The notes under the pieces: model-generated
Seen by the model: only the letters and a program-made list of their open reading frames with translations
The model's database searches: none
What the model was told of the DNA's origin: nothing
DNA from: Hirudinaria manillensis
Taxonomy: Eukaryota; Annelida; Clitellata; Hirudinida; Hirudinidae
Direction of reading: 5' to 3'
Length of the DNA: 64,000 nt
Assembly: GCA_034509925.1 (NCBI GenBank)
Contig: CM067531.1
Coordinates: 9,344,819-9,408,818 of the forward strand
In this document: in pieces, positions 32,866-45,300 of the stretch
How positions within the stretch are numbered: position 1 is the first letter of the stretch
How the letters are laid out: every line of letters starts with the position of its first letter
Program-made: the position numbers and the translations under genes

Positions 32866-35800
32866 AACTAATACTATTGGCATTATTATTATTTCTGTTG
32901 TTACTATTATTATTATTATTATTATTATTTATGTTATTAGTGCACAATTTATGTAATAATTACTATTATTCTTACAAGTTCTATTGCAATACTTTAAACA
33001 GTTTTAACCTCAAACAAGTGAAACTCGAAACAAAAAACACAAAAAGAATTCATTTAAACCAAAAAAACAACGAAAAAACAAAAAAAGTCTCTGCGTTTAT
33101 AAAGTGACTCGAGAAAATATTACGGCATTAAACTGTCACTCTGAATACCCGTCAAGGCAAATGTCAACAACCCAGCCAATGCAATTATACATAATGATGT
33201 TAATGCATCTGTAATTTCCTATGCACGGCCAATTGCAATCTCATGAATATTAATCACACTAATTAATATTAATCAACAACAAATTATTAAACAACAACAA
33301 ATAACAAAACGACCTTCGATGATGAGTAGCGATGTTGTTATGACGCTGGCAACAATGTTTTGTGCAACACATTCGTACTGTCCCTGGTCCTCCTTGGATA
33401 GCTGAACCACGGTCAGGTTGCCGGCATCATACAGAGTTTTCGTCTTCCCAGGGAACGAACCTCCGATCTTTTGGCGTTTAAAATTTATTTTTCATTTTCA
33501 GAAATCATTTTTTTTTGTATATTTACTTTTCCGAAATTTAATTTCGCGCGACAGAAATCCAAGGAGTGCTGTTCAAGTGACAAAAGACAACTCACAGGCG
33601 GGATTTTCAGTGCCCAAGCTACCCATATCCCAACCCAATCCTATCCAGACCCTACCCTACTAGGGAAATCCTCAGGAAACCTCTAAAACATGTGCCCGAG
33701 AGTTGTCTTTTGCCTGACGCTTATCCAGGTAGCAAATTGAAGATGGACAACGAAAGAGGCGTACTTTGCGCCAGGAAATCGTCGGTGTAGGATCGCCGAT
33801 GGCAACGCAAGGCATGGTGACAGACTGGTTGGCGTGACGTTGGTAGATTGGACGAGGCCTCACGACGAAATAAACGGGAACTGTCCACGGGAAGCGAATC
33901 AATCAGTTCTCGCCATCTCGACTCCATCACCACCAGCAAGCACCATCATCATCATCATCATCAGCAACAACAACAACAGCAATCACTGTAATCATCGTAG
34001 ACATCCTGATTAATATTGACTCGAATCGCTACAATCGATCTTCATCAATTTTACCAACTGCAGCTTCGTCAACTCAATAACGCGCAGGGGAGGAATTTCT
34101 AAAGCAGTGCAGCGCTAAATAAATTAATTCGGTCATCAATTGAAATCTACAGAAGACGATCCATAACTTGGTCGACACTGATTGTTTAAAGGTTCGCAAC
34201 CCCCGCCACAATCACCATCATCATAATTATTATTATATTTATTATTTTAAACAAACAAATAAAAGAAAACCTTTGACGACAACATGAAGAACGGTGAGAT
34301 GTGCTTGAAAGCTGATTGGAGAGTAAGGCTTGCAAATGTAAAGGCCCTGATCATTGAATTGTGTCGCCCTAATGTACAAATGTCCCTGGTGATTGATCTT
34401 CATGTGGGTCTGGTTCAGTTGTTGGCCGTCCTTGGTCCAGTAGACTGCGGTGTTGTCGTGATTGGTTAGGCAGGGGATCCTTGCCATTGCACCCAGAGGG
34501 ATATACATCTTCAGAGGATTTCCATGCAGACGCGGAAAGGAGCCTAACAATGCATGACCAAAAAGCGTGAGTAAAAGCAGGAGACTCGAAAATTTCCAGC
34601 CGAGTATCAGCTTCAGATCCATCTTCTTCTTCTTCGTACTTCCTGTGCAGCTCCTATTTCATCGACTATCGTGCGACCACGAAATTCATCGGAATCGGCA
34701 AAAAATGCCGACGACCACACGTGACTGGCACGCCACGAGCGAGCGCTACAGTAGTCCATCACCATCCTGGTAACCATAAATTACTCGATAGCCGAGCCCA
34801 CGGCGGTCGCACGCAGCGAGATATCTTTGCTTGCACGGCACTTGAAATTTTAAAACCCGAACCCGCGCCATCCAGCTGCCTTCCACGTCTATCGTCGGAA
34901 GTGCACGCACCATCCACGGACCCACTCCGTCGTACAATTCACAACCTCGGACGGGCTCCGTGCACGATTCTTAAGCTGGCATAAAGCTCTGTGGAAACAA
35001 ACATGGCCACTTTTCATGCGCGTTCCGATCGCCGCTTCCTCGGCGGCAACAAAAGCAAACTAATGTTATTTTTTTTCCTTTTCTTTCTTTGCTTTGTTTT
35101 GCTTTTCAGTTTAGAATCGAAAACAAAACAAGATGGCGCACGACCGACTCGAATGGGCGCATTTCGTAGTCGCCTCTAAAATTAAAAAGGAGAAATCCTT
35201 TGAAACTGAAATCTAGAGTAAATAAGCAGGTCCAATTGCAAGAAGATTGGTCAAAAGATGGAGAAAGGTTTACAAGAAGCGTGCACGCTAGCTGTGTGTT
35301 GACCATTGATTGCTCTCTCGCGATGTTGACGAACCGGGGGTGAAGAAATTATTATTTCGGAACAATATCTGACGACGGTAGAAGTGTTTGATAATTTTTT
35401 TATTTAACAATTATTTCCAGGAGCGGAGCAAATTTGCGGATTTTCGGGCGAGTTTGGACGCTGGGGAGTTGGCTCTAGATATCCATCGATTTATGGTCCC
35501 AGTGGAAGAGGCCTGGCACCTGGCGAATGAAAAATAAAATCCCAGCCGCCGAGCTTAGCAACACCGAGGAATGTCGGACCAGAGAGATTGCTTTTCTACT
35601 GATGAGTGGAACGAATTTGTCGTCGTAAAGAATTCCAAAATTAAATTGCCACTTAAGCGCTACAAAAAGTGCCACGAGAGACAGGAAAATGTCGATTCAA
35701 CGAGTCGATTGCGGCGATTTGAACGTTCGAACGATCCCTGCAGACGCATGTCGCAAGATGGCGAACATTCCGCTCGCGGAAATTCATATTTCAAGTTAAA

Positions 35801-38800
35801 TTAAATAGCTTCCATTTTAATGCTCTCAACGTGCATTCGAAGAGTTCTGGCATCTGCGTCATCACATCCGCCGTGGCCGTCGCATTACAATTATTGTCGT
35901 CGTCGTCGTCACCATGAGCAGAAGCATCATCATCGTCGTCTTCGTCGTCATCGTCATCATCGTCATCCTCATCATCGTCATCGTCAACATCGTCATCACC
36001 ATCACCTTTTCAAGACTCGTCATACTATCCGGCATCTCTTTCATCATCGCACTCACGTAAGCGCACGAAATTCTTCCAGGAATTCATACGTCACTTGTTT
36101 GAGAAGAGTCATGAAATATTTTTGAATTTAATACGAAAAGGTTCCCCCTAAGAACCCCGGAGGGGAAAGGGACGTTGCATGAATGCAATTCAACGTGTCC
36201 TTACATTTCAGTCGTTATTTATTTTTTAATTTATTTATTTATTTTTTAATTTATTTATTTATTTTTGTCTCATTCGCTTGAAACCTTTTTCGACTCGCTA
36301 ATGATGAAGTCCGAGCAAATGAATGTTCTTTGGCACCGGAGAACGACTTTTTAAAAGATTTTGCAATTTGTCAACAGCTTCCCTCTCTTCTCATTAATCC
36401 GAAAAGTTCTTAAATCATCTTTTTTAGCATCGCATGTAAACATGCAATATTCATCAATTGCGGAGATTCGGAGCGAGAGATCCCGTCACGAGTAAAACGG
36501 GTCTGGAAAACAAAAACGGATTTTTACAGGGCGGTGAAAAAGTACTTTTTGCTGAATTATAGATGAGCGTCCAATTGAAAAGTTCTCCTGGAAAAATGAT
36601 CTTTATTCTTAATCTATATTGACTTCATTTAGGGTTGATGTTCGAGAATTATTTTTTAAATTAAGTTTTTTTTTTTCGGCTCCTTTGTCGACGGCGTTCG
36701 GCTCATGAAAAATTCAGACGCGGCACGAAACGGCATCAACTCTCCGCCATTTTGTAAAACAAATGCACTGAAATGATTGGTCGTCGTCGTCATCGTCGTC
36801 GTCTTCTTCTTCATCGAGATAACTGACAAGACATCACTCATTGTACGCGCTTCGTAGTTTTCGCTTTGCGAAGGCAAAGCACGGAAGAAAATTTATAAAA
36901 AAAAAAGAGGAAATAATGAATGAAAGAAAAAAAGAAAGAAGAAGTAAAGAACAACATCTGATTATCAGTAGACGTGAGATTAAAGCAACACGTCCATGGT
37001 TCAATTCCTGAACGAAGTAGGAATGGCCAGCATTTTTTTCAAATTACAGAAAGCACGAGAGAAAGAGAGACGGAACGAAGAAGTAGAGGAAGTAAGGGCA
37101 CGCCCCCGATGTCAATTTATAGAGACCTTGCTTACATAGCTCGTCTTCAGAGGTCGATGCACAATTTTCGTTCAATGGACCGTGGGATGGCCCGAACGAC
37201 TGATAAAAATCCGCTTACTTTGACTACCTATTCCTCACCAAATCTCCGATCTACGATCGGAATCGATGGCTAAAATATGAGCAGCAAAATTGCCTACTTT
37301 CGACGAAGAGGTGTACGTTGTGCGAGGCCTGAGAGGCGAGATTCTTGAAGATGCACGAGTACATGGCAGTGTCGGATGATCGGAGGTCGACGAAAGAAAG
37401 TTTAATGGAGTCGTTGGTCTTGGCCATGAGCAGTCTCTCTGAACTTTTGACTTCGATTTCGTTCCTGAGCCAAGTCGAAGTGTCAATTTGCAAATCTTCT
37501 CCGACCTGGCAAAATAAATCCAACTTTTCCCCCTCTCCTGCCTTCACGACATCCTCCGAAGCATTCTTCAGGATTATCGGAGCTGCATGTGAAATGATTA
37601 TTATTACTAGGGGCTCGTTAGCATAAAGTTTCTTCGGACCAATCAAAACAATTCGCGGAGGAGGCAATAATAATAATAATAATGGCGCAATGAAAAGATT
37701 ATTACATTGCTTTCATAACCATGCATTCGTCCAAAAGTTCGGAAAAGTGCAGGCAATAAAAGTTAATTTCGGGATAAAAAAAATATATTAATATAAATAT
37801 AAATATAAACATATTTTAATGAGTGATAATTCAATGAGAGATAATGTTCTAATATTCATATTTTAATGGAATATTTATTTTAAATTGTGGCCGTTGCGAT
37901 AAAGCGAACATCACACAGTCTCAGAGAATTAACTGAAATAAACCACTCAGTTTATCTCCGTTAAATCGATAATATTCAGAACTTCCCCATTTTCCTGACA
38001 AACTTTCTTGATAGCTTTTCATTTCCTTCCTCGTGAATACGATTTTTTGTTTTTTTTTTCGTGAAATATGCAAATAAATGGAGTCTTTATTAACTCGGCA
38101 AATAAATAAATGAGATTGATAAATAGAAAAATAAAGAAAAGATTTTAAAATTGATCGTTAAATAGAATAGAATAGAATGATAAGAGAAGAGAAAAGCCAT
38201 ACGCCTTATTATCTAAAATGGATATTTATCAGCGGTCCCCGTGACATCATCTCCGGCCTGAGGATGTATATCAATAGAGTGCAAAGGTCATTCTAAAACC
38301 ATAAAGGCCGCTCCGACATTCCTCGGCTCTCTTTATATTTCGAGCCACCTTCAAAAGAAAAAAAATTGAAGACCAGTCATTCCAGAAGATAATGAAAGTC
38401 ACTCTAGTCATGGGCAAGAGGCTCGTAGAGCTACATTCAAGTGGAGCGGTCACTAAATCCCCCTTAACGAGAAATAAAATTCGATGACTTTTCAGCGAAG
38501 CCTTTACAACTGCCAATAATACCGCATCGTGTTACATCACAAAGTACTTCGATCATCTATCATAGAGATCAATTAGAGGCCAAATTCAGTAAATACCAGC
38601 CAATGTGCAGCTAATAGTCTTATCTTAATAGAAGATGGAGAGAAAAACTGAGTTCCTATAAAGGCTGGCGTGCAAAATTTTGAAACAAAAAAAAAATTTA
38701 AACAAGAAATTTTAAAAGTAAAAAAAAAAACTTTTGCTCGTCACGTTAAATCTAAAGAACTAATTACGATGCTCGGATAAAATTACATCGCGGTGTGAAT

Positions 38801-39357
38801 TCATCGACGAACCGAGTACTGAGAGGGCCACCCAGGACCCATTGGTGGGGACCTCGAAACTTTGGAGGGAGACGACCACGCACTCGTACCAGCCGGTGTC
38901 GTCTGCGCGCAGTTGGGAGATGTTAATTGAATTTTTATCACCGACGCTAATTCTTTCACGGTAGAGAGCGTCTACGTGTGTCGGGTGAAGGCCTGTCTTT
39001 ATCAATATCGGAACTTCCAGGCCTTCCTTCTTCCACATGACCATGGCCGACTCTGAGCTGACGTTCCTAACTTCAGGAAAGTCGCTGGCGTCGCAGTCGA
39101 GGGTGACGCTGTCGCCGGTTAATCCGAATCTTTTCATCGGCTTTCTGCCGTACGATGGAATCACTCTCGAATCTCTGGAAAAGCCTGAACAAATTGAACA
39201 AATTAATTTGTTTAACGCAACTTTTCAAGATCGAAGGGCGTGGTTTCAATAAAAACTGGAACTGACCAAAAACGACAGCTTTTGAATTCGAACATCCATC
39301 GTATAAAACAATCCCGGCGTATAAGACGGCAAATGTCCGATTAAAATTTAAGAACAT
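28668..39357 (-). CDS. Turtle/IGSF9-like immunoglobulin superfamily receptor
   Basis: Turtle/IGSF9 proteins are neuronal adhesion receptors guiding axon and dendrite patterning. Exons: 39267-39357, 38813-39184, 37298-37582, 34271-34543, 33765-33880, 33314-33467, 32541-32666, 31642-31854, 31130-31150, 30872-31024, 30515-30790, 30259-30405, 28668-28879 (2,439 nt, 812 residues). Order: signal peptide; V-type Ig (GDSVTLDC...DDTGWYECVVV); one C2-type Ig; an Ig matching Turtle Ig4 (VYWTKDGQQLN...YICKPYS); one matching Ig5 (IYQRHANQSVTMPC...GQYECVAQN); FN3; an acidic linker of about 58 residues; FN3; a transmembrane helix (VATLFGVVILVLLLIGSTL); and a Gln/His-rich tail. Known family members have five Ig domains and this has four. 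Nearly all junctions are phase 1, normal for Ig/FN3 exons. Least certain are the first exon, the GTCTGC donor of the transmembrane exon and the long intron before exon 4. Confidence 0.85.
32790..32935. repeat. (ATT)n microsatellite in a Turtle-like intron
   Basis: Nearly pure ATT repeat, interrupted at about 32865-32905, directly upstream (in gene direction) of the first FN3 exon. The long Leu/Asn frames in both strands come only from the repeat. Confidence 0.9.
33572..33726. mobile_element. Short inverted-repeat element, copy 2, inside a Turtle-like intron
   Basis: It shares with the 18907-19087 element the right terminus GTTGTCTTTTGCCTGACGCTTATCC (minus-strand reading GGATAAGCGTCAGG...). 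The left terminus reads CAAGTGACAAAAGACAAC, where GGATAAG has decayed. The body carries related C-rich runs (ACCCTACCCTA). It lies in the intron between exons 5 and 6 of the receptor gene, in a part without coding potential. Confidence 0.65.
34620..37297. other. Large intron of the Turtle-like gene, with a CG-rich block
   Basis: 2.7 kb between the second and third Ig exons, several times longer than most other introns of this gene. 34,690-35,180 is richer in C, G and CpG than its surroundings. On the minus strand it runs into an ATG at 34622 that opens a signal-peptide-like frame continuous with the next Ig exon. 35,895-36,005 holds ATC/GTC microsatellite. No other coding exon is visible; I looked here for the missing Ig domain without success. 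Confidence 0.5.
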
Positions 39358-40238
39358 TTCATCTCCGATTGAGGAACGTAGAGGTTTTATCGCCCGCTTT
39401 TTCTGAAATTGTACATCTTCTCACTTCTTGGAACGAAATCCAGCCAATGTCGAGTCACCAATCCCGCGAGACCTTTTCGACGGCGTGCAAACGTCCAACG
39501 AGCGATGAGTTACAAGACACTATTATTATAGCCCTCTCATTGTTTTCCGTGGTCTTGCAGGTTCCCTCGATCGCACATCGTCATATTTATTCACTCCGCT
39601 ATGGAAAGTATATTGCGAAGGTGCACGACAAGAATGAATCAAAACCGCACTGGTTGGAATGTCGACAAAAATGCTCTGGGGATCTGCGCTCTGGTCAACT
39701 GTATGCCTAAAAAGCAAATGTCGTCAATCAATCAGTGAGAGAATAGTTGCCAGTCAACCGATTGAATAATAGATGCCGGCGACAGACTGTCGAGAATGAA
39801 TTTTGCGCTAAGACCATGCAAAATGCACGTTCTATTAAAAGTATTTTAATAATGTAGCTCATTTAAAAGTAGCTCATTAAATATAATATTTTAATAATTT
39901 TCCTGATTGGTTAAGAAAGGCATCCAAGCATCGCCATAATCCTCAATAAGACTTTAAGAATATTAGTTTTCCATATTTATGTGTTATTTTGGTAGAATAA
40001 CAAAAACACATTTTGATTAGAATAAATTTGATAAATAATTTGAAACAAACTATAGTTAACTTTAATGCATCTACAGCGCCAAATTTGATTTTATTAATTT
40101 TACGTTTGCATTTTGTAAAAATAAGATACTTGAATAAAGAATTGTTGCAATTTAATGCTTTTATCGGATATATAAAGTATTATCTATGGAGGAAAATAAA
40201 GTCAATCGTCTTTTTATACACTCACGTAAACAAGCAAA
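39358..40238. promoter_or_regulatory. Head-to-head spacer between the Turtle-like gene and EIF3F
   Basis: 880 bp separate two divergent start codons. Promoters of both genes should lie here. I see no TATA box or other motif that I can assign with confidence. Confidence 0.45.
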
Positions 40239-42115
40239 ATGGCCACCGATATTCCTCGCGGCGTGCTCGGCATGGGATCTAGTCTTTTAGTGGGCACCAG
40301 TTGTACTATCCATCCAGTGGTGTTGGCAACAATCGTTGATTCCTACGAAAGAAGAAATGAAGATACTAAGAGGGTCATTGGAACTCTTTTGGGTAAATTT
40401 TCGTAAAATATGTTTTGTCGATGTGGCTGTCAGACGTTATTCGGGCATTATTTACCGTATAGGCTTATTATCTTTAAACTGTTGACCATTTGTTTTTACG
40501 AACATTTCTGCTTTATTTGTAACGATTAAATTGAATAAATTACTATTATGACGTGATCTAACTGCAGGTAACGTTGAAAAGGGAGTCGTTGAAATTACAA
40601 ACTGCTTCACCGTTCCTCACAACGAGTCAGACGATGAGGTTTGTTTGAACTATGATCTCTTAAAATTCCATTCAAATAACTAACATAAAATGGCAGTATT
40701 ATTCAGTGAACATATAAAAAACAATCAATATTACATTCACAACTAAATGTCAGAGTACTGTTCACAGCGTATATGACAAGTTGAATGTTTCCAGGTAGCC
40801 GTTGACATTGACTTTGCTAAAAACATGTTCGAATTACACAAGAAGGTGAATCCACAAGAAGTCATTGTGGGATGGTAATATCCAGTTTTTAATTAAATCA
40901 ATAATTCCTAATAACGTAACGATTCGTAACGAATTTTCTTCCTCAGGTACTCCACGGGAAATGACATCATCGAGCATTCCGTCCTCATTCACGATTATTA
41001 CGCGAGGGAATGCAAGAATCCAGTCCATGTGACCGTAGATACAGGACTGACCAAGAGCAGAATGTCCATTAAGGCCTTTGTCAGGTTTGGTCATAAATTT
41101 TTTTGGAGATTCTCTGCTTGAATAATGAGCAATGAATAATTGATTTTCCAATTTCTTTGCTCAGTCTCCAAGTTGGAGTGCCAGACAAAACACTTGGAAG
41201 CATGTTCACACCAATCCCAATTGAAGTTGTTTATCAGGAGCAAGAAAGAGTTGGATGTAATAATTGCTACTTTTTTAAAAAAATGTTTTTATTTGTTATT
41301 TCAAGCTACGAATGAGTTTTAAATTTATTGACGTTCGTGACAGTGGACTACCTTGTCAAGAGTCGCGACAGGTCCAGGATGAACATCAAGCTGTCATCAG
41401 ACATGTCTCAGCTCTCGGACTGCTGCGTCGACATGGCCAAGAACCTCGACAACGTCCTCTCTTACGTGGATTCCGTTGTGGTTCGTTTATCTTCCCCACC
41501 TTGTTTATCTTTTCTGACCGTCGGAACTCCATTGAACTCTCGAACATTTGTTGCAGGAGGGACAAATACCGTCCGATCCCCAGGTCGGCAGAATGCTGAT
41601 GGAGTTGGTGAACAGTGCGTCAATGAGCGTAGTTGACTTCAATGACATGGTCAACATGAACAAGAAGGTGAGTAGCGATGCGTGCGATCGAGGAATACTT
41701 CTTGCTGTTGTTGCTCGGAGTTCTTACGTTCTTATCGTATCTTTTTTTGGTCATGAGCCGTACATCCTGCTAAGAAATTCTGCATCCCAACTTTTCAATG
41801 GCATGATGGATTTAAATATTCAGGCATCATAGCACAATACTGTTCCACTAGCATGTCCATGTCACTGAGGACTGTGTTGTGTGCAACTATTGCCATGACT
41901 AAATCGTTCTTATTGCTTTGCAAGAGGCTAAAATAATAAATATTTAAGTGATGATCTGATACTTATAAAGAGCTTGATAGCAAAACGGATTCAATGTGAT
42001 AATTTGCTACAATTTATATCTATCGATATTTTTCCAGGATCTCCTGATGATGGCTTATCTCGGCAACATGGCAAAGACGCAGCTCTTAATAACGGAGAAA
42101 TTGAACCAACTGTAA
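40239..42115 (+). CDS. EIF3F: Translation initiation factor 3 subunit F, complete
   Basis: eIF3f is an MPN-domain subunit of the eIF3 complex on the 40S ribosome. Exons: 40239-40392, 40568-40638, 40795-40874, 40947-41084, 41165-41256, 41344-41480, 41557-41667, 42038-42115 (861 nt, 286 residues, phases consistent). The MPN fold starts at once ([16 protein letters not shown]...RVIGTLLG), then [22 protein letters not shown] and [11 protein letters not shown]. The metal-binding JAMM histidines are not conserved, as is normal for eIF3f. The C-terminal helices end [25 protein letters not shown]. It lacks the Pro/Ala-rich extension before the MPN domain of vertebrate eIF3f, which explains the shorter length. 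An AATAAA-like signal follows at about 42184. The gene converges on the ATPase gene with 223 bp between stops. Confidence 0.96.
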
Positions 42116-42338
42116 CAAACAGATCACAAAAGATTTTTGTCTTCAACTGACGACACCGATGGAGTTTAAAATCAATTATTGGAATAATAAAACAAACATT
42201 CAATTCATAAAAGTAATTTTGTTTTGTTCGTCGTTCATTGTTCAAACGATCCAATGGTTCATCAATATTCATGTGTGTTCGAATCGTCCAATAGTTCATT
42301 AACATTAGCATTGCTCCACCTGCATATCCGGGCTAATG

Positions 42339-45300
42339 TCAGTAGCTCGTTTCCAAGGCGATGAATTTGTTTGGATCCCTGTGTATGAGGAGCTTCCTTA
42401 TTTCATCGTAGATGAAAATTATGAATATGAACTGGATAGGTGCAAACAACCAGCTCCACCTGGAGAACATAATTAGTCTTATTATTGTCTTATTAGAATT
42501 ATTGTTGTCATGTTGTTCTTAATCTTGAAATCGTACCTCAGCGGGTACATCCTCAGTCCCCGGTCGAGTCCTGGGCAGTACACGAAGAAGAGGAGCAGGA
42601 AGGTGTTGAAGAACAGTCCGTAATTTAGGAGTGCATTTCTGGGTAGAATTGGTTTTGAACAGAATTATTTTGCATGAGTAAGATTCGCAGGTCATCTGAA
42701 TGGCATGAGTGTAGGAAGAAGGAAAGCAAAATGTTGTGAGATGAAATTCTAAGGTGTGTGTCAGGAATATTAGTCACAGCTTTGTTTTTTAAAGTGATTG
42801 ATGTAATGAGCAGTGCTTGGATCTGCTAACGTCTAATTAGACTCGGTTCATTAAATAATTGATGCATTAGTGCGATCATCTGGAAAGACGTGGAAGTAAA
42901 TCGTTCTTACGGTTTCATCCACGACGAGCAGGACTTCTTTGCTCGGCAGACCACGACGGCTGCCCATTGTTGCATGACGAGTGCAGCAAAGAAAGCAGTT
43001 TGGCAGGTGTGTTCCAGAACCTTTCTTTGTCCCCAAGACTTTGAAATTAAAATCCACAACACAAAGAAATGTGAATATTACGATAAAAGATGAATCGATA
43101 CTATGAAAAACAAACACGAATACCTATGAATACAACTCCTATTGCATCGATACGAGTATCATAGCATGAGAAGATGACTCACCCATTCCTGCCCATAGGC
43201 ATCTTCAATGTCATTTATTCCTCTCATGGACCAAATGTCCCTCAGGCCGAGCAGCCTCTGAGGCCAGAATCCACTTTCTGCCATGATGGCAAAGTACATG
43301 AAGAAAGCACCTGCAATCTCCAGCAATCCCAACTGTCCGAATGCCAAGCTCAGAAGTCTGTATTACAGCATGGGTATTTATTTATTTGTTATTATAAATG
43401 TCATAATAATAATAATAGATATAACTGACCTTCGTTACCCTGCTATATGTTAGTAGATGATATATATACATATTAGTTAATAGGGATATTAGTTAATATT
43501 TGGTCAAATGACATTTATTATGGAATAATTAATATGCAAATTTAAATTTAAATTTCAAATTCTTAACGACAAAATTCCTCCTATGAAAAAAATAAAAAAT
43601 AAACACTCGGTTTTCCACAAGAATTTATATATCAATGATAATGTACTGACTGTCTGTTAAGAAGCTTCTGTCTCTTTTGATCCCTAGGAGGTCGGGTCAT
43701 GACCTCGTGACCTACTTCTTGGACCTCGAACGCGAGGGTGATGCCGGGTATGAGGTTGGTGCCGAGGTCGATGAAGAGTATGGTGAGGGCCCCGAGCGGC
43801 AGAGGGATGCGTGCGATGATGAACAGGAGGAAGGCAGAGACTTCTGCCACGTTGCTGATGAGAGTGAAAGCCACCGTCTTCTTGATGTTGTCGAAGATTA
43901 TTCTGCCTGTAGGATTTGTTTATTTATTTATTTATTTATTTCAATCATGTTGGATTTCCAAAAGGTAACGAATGAATTTGGAAACATTTTTATTGATATC
44001 ATTTTGATCGATATAATTTTAATCAATGAGCATTTGATAACAAGATATCATTAATACATTTGAAATATTTTAATTGGTAACTAATTTATATCAAGTTAAT
44101 GACATCTTGGTTAAAACACGTGTTTTTTTGCCAGATAAATAAAGTTAGATAATCAAATTAATAGGTTTTTTTTTATTTTCATGTTTACCTTCTTCAACTC
44201 CACTGATAATCGAAGCAAAGTTATCATCCAATAGGATGACATCTGCTGCCTGTTTGCTCACATCTGACCCAACAATACCCATGGCTATTCCTGGATAATT
44301 AGTTTCATATTTTTTTATTTCATATTTTACCTTGAATTAAGTTATTATTGCATTAAAAATTGAAATAAGTCATAAGTTTACATGTTGTTTTAGAAAGAAT
44401 TATAGAATTTGTTTAATAATTCAAGAGTTGCAAATAAATTAAAATAAATATGTTAATTTATGTTAATTTTCCAGGCTAGATTAAATATATTTAAAAAAAA
44501 ACAAAAACAAGACCAAATTCAAAGTCCTCACCAACGTCAGCCTTCTTCAGAGCAGGTGTGTCATTCAATCCGTCACCTGTGACTGCCACAATTCCTCCCT
44601 GCTTCTGACACGCTTCAACGATTATGAGCTTCTGGTGCGGGGTCGTTCGGGCAAAGACAAGTTCGTCGTAGTGGTAGAGAATGTTCTGGAGCTGGGCAAA
44701 GGTCATGTCTCTGAGGTCGGATCCATGTATCACACAAGCCCTTGCATCTCTGCATTGAAAAAAGGCTTTGAAGGCTTTGTTTCATTTCAATGAAACTCAA
44801 TAGGTCAGTGGATCAGATTTGTTCAATTTTTGTTTATTATTTTATGATAAATCATTAAATAAATTAATAATAAATTTTATAATAAATTGACTGGATTACA
44901 TTCATTTATTTAGTTGAATTTACATGGAATTCATATTTAAATGCATCCAGTATTTACAACAAGAAATGGTCAATCAAAATCAACCATCCACACAAAAGTG
45001 TGAACAATACCAAGCAGAAAAGAAAAACGAAATTGAATCTAATCATTTGAAAATAAATTTGAAATTAATGAGATTTAATTAATTAAACGAAAAAAACAAC
45101 AAAATCATCTGAATTTCTCTCACCTTGGATTGACCTCTGAAATTGGGATGTTCAACCTGGCCGCGATGTCATCCGCACATTCGTTCCTCTCCGAAATGAT
45201 TCCGACTCCTTTCGCGATGGCTTTGGCCGTTATGGGGTGGTCTCCGGTGACCATGATTACCTGGTTGTTGATTTTTTTTTATTAAATATTTTTATTTCTT

